Source of the DNA: Henckelia pumila
Taxonomy: Eukaryota > Streptophyta > Magnoliopsida > Lamiales > Gesneriaceae
DNA length: 64,000 bases
Direction: 5' to 3'
Assembly: GCF_033568475.1 (NCBI RefSeq)
Contig: NW_027331831.1
Location: 5,766,001 to 5,830,000 of the forward strand
Part shown: positions 57,693 through 64,000 of the stretch, one piece after another
Layout: each line of letters opens with the position of its first letter
How positions within the stretch are numbered: the stretch's first letter is position 1
The notes under the pieces: model-generated
The model's database searches: none
The model's input: only the letters and a program-made list of their open reading frames with translations
What the model was told of the DNA's origin: nothing
Position numbers and translations under genes: made by a program

Positions 57693-59276
57693 TCTGACGA
57701 GCAGAATTTTTTTGATAATATCTCATAACTCGATGATCCAAATGACCAGTGACCAAAACTACTGGATAAACAACTCAAATAGTTGCAAGTCATACTTCAG
57801 ACAAGTAGGGCTAAATCGGATGTTATATAGGTCAAACTGCTGTTGAAAAACGCTACTGGACCTGAACCGGATGAGCTTAAAATAGAAACCAATATCCACT
57901 AAGAAGTTCTGGTATTTGGGCCAAATGAAATGATTCAATATGTGTTACGAAGATACAAAAATGATCTAAAAATTATATTCAGAAGGAAAATTCTGAATCA
58001 GAGCATAAGGAGTTGATAAACTGCAGTCAAGTTTCTAGTTCTGCACTTAAAGTTTGCAGAGCAGAATTTCGAACACATCTGAATATTTTGGGCATATATC
58101 TCTCATACAAACTCCGAACTGAGTGATTATTGATTCCATGGAAATACAAGACAAAGGGCTACAACTTTTATGTTCATCACTTTGCCAAGAAGTTAATGAA
58201 TCAAGATATATGGGCAAGAGAACAAGCTACCAAAAACAGCATGGCTGAAACCTGAAGTGCAGAAAAGAAGTAGACTCCGAAATGCAGCAGAGTCCAAACC
58301 AGTAGCCGATCAAAACCAGTATCCTAGGCAACTAGTAGTGGATGAAACCAGTAGCTACTGCACGAGCAGAGCCCAAAATCAGCATAAGAAGAGGAAAGTG
58401 GCCAGAAGCACAAATATGACCGTTTCAATATCAGAAACAGTACAAGACATTTACTAACGGTCATATTCTTGTGTCTAACATATATATCTCTCTTGGAAGC
58501 TATAAATACAACATCACTCAGAAAATCAAAGAGAGAATAAGGGTGTTTAAACAGATTCTCCAGTTAATTTGAGAGTTTGTCCTTGGTGTGAATAACACAA
58601 CAAATTTCTTGAGCATTCACAGTCAAGTTCTTCACACCCCAACTCACTCACACTATATGAGAGATGATTTGTAAAGATTATTTGAGTGAGAGTCTACACA
58701 CAAAGACATTAAAGATTGTTTTTGTAGTCTTGACATAAGATACGTTAAACATTATGTGAATTGTGAGGTTGAGGCCTACAATCGAGAGTGTGCTAAGGGT
58801 TTCGATTTAGGCAGTGGGTAAATACTAAGTTTGGAGTGGGGTAGTTACAAGAAGTTGTAATGCTCAAAGTCTTCCAGTAGAATTCTTCCGAAAACGGAAT
58901 AAGGGGAGATGTTGAAGGATTTGTCTTCGAACTTCGATAAACAAATTCGTGTCTCTTTACTTTATTGCATATACTTCTTTTTGTTTTTTGTGGATGATTT
59001 GTTGAAGAATTTTATATGTTCTTTAAAGTGCCAAAATGTTGCATACAAAGTATTTGATAAAATTCTTCAACCAAAATATTTTATTATCTCAACTTGAAAT
59101 CTTTCAAACGATTTCCAAAATGTTTAATCGATTTCTAGAGGATTATGTAACCAAACTCGATATAATCTCTCGGTGCTCGGTTCATTTTTTAACATTTTAA
59201 GAACGAGTTATTGTAGCTCAAAATATTTTAAAAGTGTGTATTCACCTCCTCTCTACACACATTTTCGATCCTATCA
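57693..59276 (+). repeat. 5' LTR (partial) of a SIRE-like LTR element
   Basis: The sequence from GACGAGCAGAATT to CCTATCA matches the repeat at 60208-60559 plus 62035-62207, with clear divergence (about one base in seven by eye, so old). A TATA box (TATAAATA) lies at 58501-58508. It ends in CA at 59276, 2 bp before a primer-binding site. The beginning of the LTR is not present at the left edge. Confidence 0.75.
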
Positions 59277-60063
59277 ATTGGTATCAGAGCGGGTCGTTCT
59301 TGAAAGAGCATTTTAAATTGATTTTATCTTCAAAATTTTGTTTTGGAGATTTTGTAACATATATATGCATAGTTAAGAATTTCTGGAAGCTTGCAGCGAC
59401 CTTGGGAAAAATGGCATAACTCCTTGCTCGAGTTTCCAAATGACAAATCGCTTTTTGAATTACAAACTAGACTCGTAGAGGATCGTAGCGGTATAAAATT
59501 TGCAGCCTGGTCTTGCACGAGCAGAAGCATTTTATTGGTTAAATTCAGACTATGTGTGCTGCGGCAGAAAACATGACATGGACAAGAGTTGGTGTTTTTG
59601 TCAAGAAGCTTAAGGAAGCTGCACTCATCAATAAAAGAAACAAATTAATTCAAATTCAAGCCACATATCGTCAAGAAAACTCGGTAAACTCGTTCTAAAA
59701 TTAACTTTAAGAGAGCTTTTGAGTTTGATTGTCATCATGATGTTCTACTTGTGCTAGCATGTTTTGAATTAAGAATGTCTAGTCATTTCTCTTACAATTG
59801 CAATTGTGCTTAATGACTAAAGGGATGCTTAATGGAAAATCTAGTTAAGTACACTAGATTTATCCCTCTATTTTTTTTTAAACTTCTTTTACTCAAAATT
59901 TCAGGGGGAGCACATCGTTTCACATATTTTTGAACTTTATTTTTATTTTCACAAAAATGGGAGAAATATGTTAGATAAAAATATGATTTTCTCTCTTTGC
60001 ATTTCTTGAGTTTAATTGTGCATATTTTTATCCAAGTTTTGTGATCATCAAAAAGAGAAAGAT
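59277..60063 (+). mobile_element. Short internal region of the SIRE-like element
   Basis: It opens with TGGTATCAGAGC (59279-59290), the binding site for initiator methionine tRNA, and closes with a purine tract (AAAAAGAGAAAGAT) before the next LTR at 60064. GGGGGAG near 59905 may be a second polypurine tract. At under 800 bp it has no gag or pol, so the element is defective or a non-autonomous derivative. Confidence 0.75.
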
Positions 60064-60559
60064 TGTTGGGTTGTGAACACAAGCAATCTTGATTTTGATG
60101 ATAACAAAACTTGTTATTGTGTTTTAACATATTTACTTAAGTGTGTAGGTCATACATATCATTTTGGAAGTGCTAAAATGCTGACAAAAGTTCCCGCACA
60201 CATTTGTTTCTGGCGAGCAGAATTGTTTTAATGATATCTCATAGCTCGATGATCAAAATGATCAGCGGCCAAAACTAATGGACATACAACTCAAATAGCT
60301 GCAAGTCATATTTCAGATCAATAGGACTAAATTGGATGTTATCTAGGTCAAAATGATGTTGAAAGACGCTACTGGAACTGAACCGGATAAGCTTAAAACG
60401 GAAACCAGTAGCCATTGAGCAATTCTGGTATTCGGGTCATATCTTGCATATCCGTAATCAAAATGAAATGATCCATTATGCTTTACGAAGACGAGACAAT
60501 GATCTACAAATCATATTCAGAAGAAAAAGTCTGAATCGGAGCATAAGAAGCTGATAAAA

Positions 60560-62034
60560 TGTAGTAACCCAGAATCTATTTTAAGATAATAATATGTTAA
60601 ACATGATTAAGGGTTGGTAATTAACCAATTTTGGATTTTAATCGGACTTCAGAACTAAGAATTGGACTTTTAATATTTGAGCCAGTTCGGACGGTCCGAA
60701 GAGGACTTCGGACGATCCGAACTCAGCAATCCGGAGGCTCCGAAGAAGGGCATGTTGACTTCGGAGTTAAGGCAAGTTCGGACGGTTCGAACCAGGATCG
60801 GACGACCCTAACTCCTTTGTGCCAAGCAAGCAGCATTACTCAGCAATGGATTTTGACAAATTTCGGATTTAGAACACTTTGGACGGCCCGAAGTGGTGAT
60901 CGGACGGTCCGAACTTGACGTGTCTCGCATGCAGGCAGTTAGCTGGATCGGACGATCCGAACAACTTGACCGTAAATTTTCCTATAAATAGGGCTCATTA
61001 AGATTCATTTTGAATTACGAATTCTGAGTTTCCTTCTTCAGTTATATAAGTATGAGATATACACTTGAGGGCCCTCTCGGTTATTATAGAGGTTCTGGAA
61101 TAACCAATGTGTGGTTATAGTCATTCGGGACTAGCGACTCCAAAGGGCTTACTACGGACAAAGGTATGGTCCGAGAATCTATTTAAGGTTTGGGAGTATT
61201 TATTAGCTTAGTTAAGACTTATATAACTTGTGTAGTGATACGGTGAACTTTTGAATATAGGCTTGGAACATAGGATCCTACTAGACTTGAACTAGCCTAG
61301 AGGTACGTATACATTGACTGAGATTTTCAGCGAGTATACATGTTTATATATTGTATTTATTAGGCATTATTATGTGGCATGATGTATGTTTTACCGTTTT
61401 CTATATTTATATATCATGTGCACATACACATTGAGCCTATACCTTGATATACTTGATTATAGAGTCGCTCAGCTCTATACTCGATAGTCTGTCACTGAGA
61501 GTACCGCGACGGCGGGGACATGTATGTCTGAATACTCTGGTGTACTAGACGAGTTTGGTTGCACCCAGAGGTTGATCCGTGCGGTGGCAGCACTCATGTG
61601 GCGCCAGTACTGAGCATGACTTTTCAGATGACCTTTTACTAGTCATCATGTTGCATGCATCATATATATATGTGCACTCATGTTTATGTACTGGGCGTTA
61701 GCGCTCACGTCCTAGTTGTTATCTTGGACACCCTATTCCACGGTGCATGTCGCAGGATGGACGGAGCTGGTAGTTCGAGGCAGGACTAGGGAGCAGGAGT
61801 CTTAAGAAGTTATTTATACAAAATGATTCGATATAGCTGTATAATATTTACTTTTAATCTTTTCGATATAGTTGTATCACTACAGTATTAAGCCTGAATT
61901 TGTTTTACTAAGTTGATATGTAAATTATGGATTATGTTTCCGCACGTTTTACTCTTTTAAGTATTTTGTTGTATTAAGTTTAATGCATGCTATTAGTTGT
62001 CAGTTAGTAGGTGATTTCATGCAGTGTCACTACA
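60560..62034 (+). repeat. Solo LTR of the gypsy family seen at 1667-3174
   Basis: It begins TGTAGT and ends ACTACA, perfect 6-bp inverted ends, 1,475 bp. Flanks TAAAA (60555-60559) and TAAAC (62035-62039) match at four of five bases as target duplication, and the host sequence reads through when the LTR is left out. There is no internal region, so it is a solo LTR. A TATA box (TATAAATA) lies at 60983-60990, just downstream of an array of imperfect TTCGGACGGTCCGAA palindromes (60687-60963). Confidence 0.9.
60687..60963. promoter_or_regulatory. Palindrome array in the LTR U3 region
   Basis: About eight copies of a palindrome close to TTCGGACGGTCCGAA (near 60687, 60707, 60730, 60776, 60794, 60880, 60899 and 60948) precede the TATA box at 60983. 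Position upstream of the core promoter suggests an enhancer-type array. The sister LTR lacks it. Confidence 0.7.
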
Positions 62035-62207
62035 TAAACAGTAGTCAAGTTTCTGGTTCTGCATTGAAATTCTGTAGAGCAGAATTTCGGACTCAGTTGA
62101 GTATTTTGGGAATATCTATCACATACAAACTTCGAACTAAGTGATTCTTGATTCTATGGAAATAAAAGACGAAGGGCTACAACTTTCATGTTCATCACTT
62201 TGCCAGA

Positions 62208-64000
62208 TGTAATGCCTAGAATTTCTTCTACATTAAACCGTATGCATAATTTGGAGAATTTAATTATTTTAAAAATAAATCAAAGGGGTTAAATGACTTT
62301 TACGTGTCATGTTTATGTGTTTTAAATTTTATTATGACATTTAAATCGAGTATTTTGAGAGTTATGAATTTTTAAGGAAAAGTCGATTTACGAACGCGTA
62401 GACGGGACCGTGGACGAACGGGGTAAAATTTTTTATCGAAATTTATGTCTAAGGTTTTTAAGAGTCCAAAATAATTATTTTGAGATTTAATTTATAGAAA
62501 ATTATGTGTTGATATACATATATATAATTAATTAAGTAAAAACCCATTTTTCAACTAGATAGACCATTTTAAAGGCTTTTAGGGCATTTTCAAAGTTGGG
62601 ATTTCTTTTATTTCAAAAATTTGAGAATTTTTATTATCCAAAACTTAATGTTTGGGCTAACATTTTATTTCAAGGTCTTTTACCCAATTTTTATTTGTGA
62701 CCCTAAGCCCATTTATACATAAACCCAAAGTAAGCTCTAAACTTCATTTCCCATCATCTTTACCTAACGTTTCTTGGAGGAGAAGCTTAGAATCCCAGCT
62801 TTCGTCCATCACTGCACACACTTCACAAAATTTTTGAAGAAAAATTTCAAGATTTCGAGCTATCTGGGCATCCCGTCGCGAGTTTCGTAGTTGTATCTCT
62901 TGTTTTTTTATCAAGGCATGTTCTTTTCTTTTTTTGCTCACCCATTTAAATCATATAGGCCCTGTTTTGATGTTAAATAATGTGTTTGATTGCATTTGTT
63001 TGTGATTGGAGCTCAAAATTTAAGATTCAAGCAACATTTCTCGTTTGTATGCATCATGGCTTGATTTTCTTCTTTGCTGGTCACACATGGTTTGAGTCTG
63101 CTGCACATTTGGTTCGAAGGTCTAGTTGGGTCCTTAGGGTCATGGTTTGTTCGTGGTGCACGGCCTGGAGGAGGCCGAGCTAAGTGCCGAAGGATTTTAG
63201 GGGTTGTGTGCTTGAGGCAATGCGCGAGGTGTTGGGCTCTGGAAATGGCCCTCGGCCGAGCCATGAACATCATGGCTCGAGCTAGGAGCGGCCGGAGCAT
63301 AGAGGCCGAAGGGTTAGAGGTAGACTGCTCATAGTGGTGGCGACCTGCGCATAGGTGGTATTTGTGGCTCACGGTCGAGCCTTGCAAGCCATGGCTCGAG
63401 CCATGGCCTAGCCTAGGTGGTCCGGCAGGACCTTGGAGTGGTCTTTCTTGCGGGGCTCCGGCCACGGCCGAAGGGCCTTGGTTGGGGCTGCGCATGGTTA
63501 ATGGCGTGAGGGAGCTTGGTTTGAGCTGCTTGATGGGTCGGGCAGCTCGGACAGGTGGGTTATCCGGGTCAGGTCAAGTGTAATTGGGTCATATGTTATG
63601 GGTTTGGGTTCGGGTTATTTTATATCGGACCGGGTAATTTAATTAGGAGCACAAGTGTTAATTGGGATTAAATTGTGTTAATGAGCCTAAGTTTTTTAAA
63701 TTGTTTTAAAATTGGGCTTGGCTGAATTAATTAAATTATTGGGCTTAGTTTGTTTGGCCAAGTTTGTTAATTGGGTCAAGTTTGATGGGCTAAGTGTTGG
63801 GCTAAGTTGTTAGGCTAAGTTTGTTGGGTTAAGTATTTTATTGGGTCAATCTATTTATTAGTGGGTTAGTTTAAGTATTAATGGGTCAGGATGAGTGTTA
63901 ATGAGTCAGTCTAAGTGTTAATGGGCTTTAGTTAAGGGGCAACAACTCGAACGAGTCAGTGTCAAGTAAAATAGTCCGTAAATATATATTTAATAGATGT
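62208..64000 (+). repeat. Start of another LTR (Ty3/gypsy type), runs off the window
   Basis: At 62208 the SIRE-like sequence switches to TGTAATGCCTAGAATTTC, a typical gypsy LTR opening. It continues to the right edge through AT-rich and then GC-richer sequence (GGTCCGGCAGGACC, TCGAGCCATGGC words near 63200-63500) and TGGGCTAAGT repeats (63700-63860). No second end or coding domain is within the window, so the family is not fixed. Confidence 0.55.

Larger units (their letters stand above)
60064..62207 (+). repeat. 3' LTR of the SIRE-like element, split by another LTR
   Basis: Starts TGTTGGGTTGTGAACACAAG, the SIRE/Maximus-type opening. It is recognisable at 60064-60559, is interrupted by the LTR at 60560-62034, and resumes at 62035-62207 with the same order as the 5' LTR. 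A third repeat interrupts it again at 62208. Confidence 0.8.

Noticed and set aside
63013-63495. Open frame of about 160 residues on the minus strand
   Set aside because: It lies in a GC-rich part of an LTR, has no domain, low-complexity composition and an equally open opposite strand.
1-64000. A new defence, biosynthetic or regulatory gene cluster
   Set aside because: The genes belong to unrelated, well-known plant families with mixed orientation and no shared pathway; the gaps are explained by repeats.

Overview
The window is nuclear DNA of a flowering plant, almost certainly a core eudicot. The genes have spliced exons with GT-AG introns, plant-only families (CESA, HY5, PPR, AMT2-type ammonium transporter, DUF1644), AT-rich spacers and many plant retrotransposons. 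The repeat types suggest an asterid, perhaps Lamiales, but that is a soft inference. No prokaryotic, organellar, rRNA, tRNA or CRISPR feature was seen.

Layout. 1-3174: 3' end of a Ty3/gypsy chromovirus (integrase, chromodomain region, 3' LTR). 3262-4062: a cluster of four palindromic MITEs bordered by (TA)n tracts. 4886-6511: AMT2-type ammonium transporter (+). 7400-9425: small conserved membrane protein (+). 10348-10674: MASS-like MAPK-substrate protein (+). About 11990-16320: broken Ty1/copia element (-), abutting a LINE 3' end. 17541-20085: HY5 bZIP factor (+). 21151-22054: decayed hAT transposon. 24200-29989: CESA1 (+, 14 exons). 30815-33224: BT1 adenine-nucleotide carrier (-). 34422-35170: hAT-like non-autonomous element. 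35284-37143 (-) and 37218-38774 (+): two PPR genes head to head, 74 bp between start codons. 40552-41604: nucleotide-sugar/triose-phosphate translocator family gene (-). 45701-46852: DUF1644 gene (-) with a tiny last exon. From about 47 kb to the end the window is repeat-dominated: an LTR-like block, a Mutator-like element with compound TIRs, a Ty3/gypsy 3' end and LTR, a LINE, and a SIRE-like LTR element carrying two further LTR insertions.

The genes are ordinary single-copy housekeeping and developmental loci, not an operon-like system. HY5, CESA1, BT1 and the translocator together look like an ancestral block: in Arabidopsis the translocator, BT1 and CESA1 are consecutive (At4g32390, At4g32400, At4g32410), while HY5 (At5g11260) lies beside another translocator paralogue (At5g11230). 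I found no convincing new biological system. The best leads are the 74-bp divergent PPR pair, the decayed DYW domain behind one of them, the exchange of U3 promoter modules between two related LTRs, and several DNA elements whose target-site duplications can be read directly. Exon borders are from reading frame, splice consensus and family knowledge; no transcript data were used.
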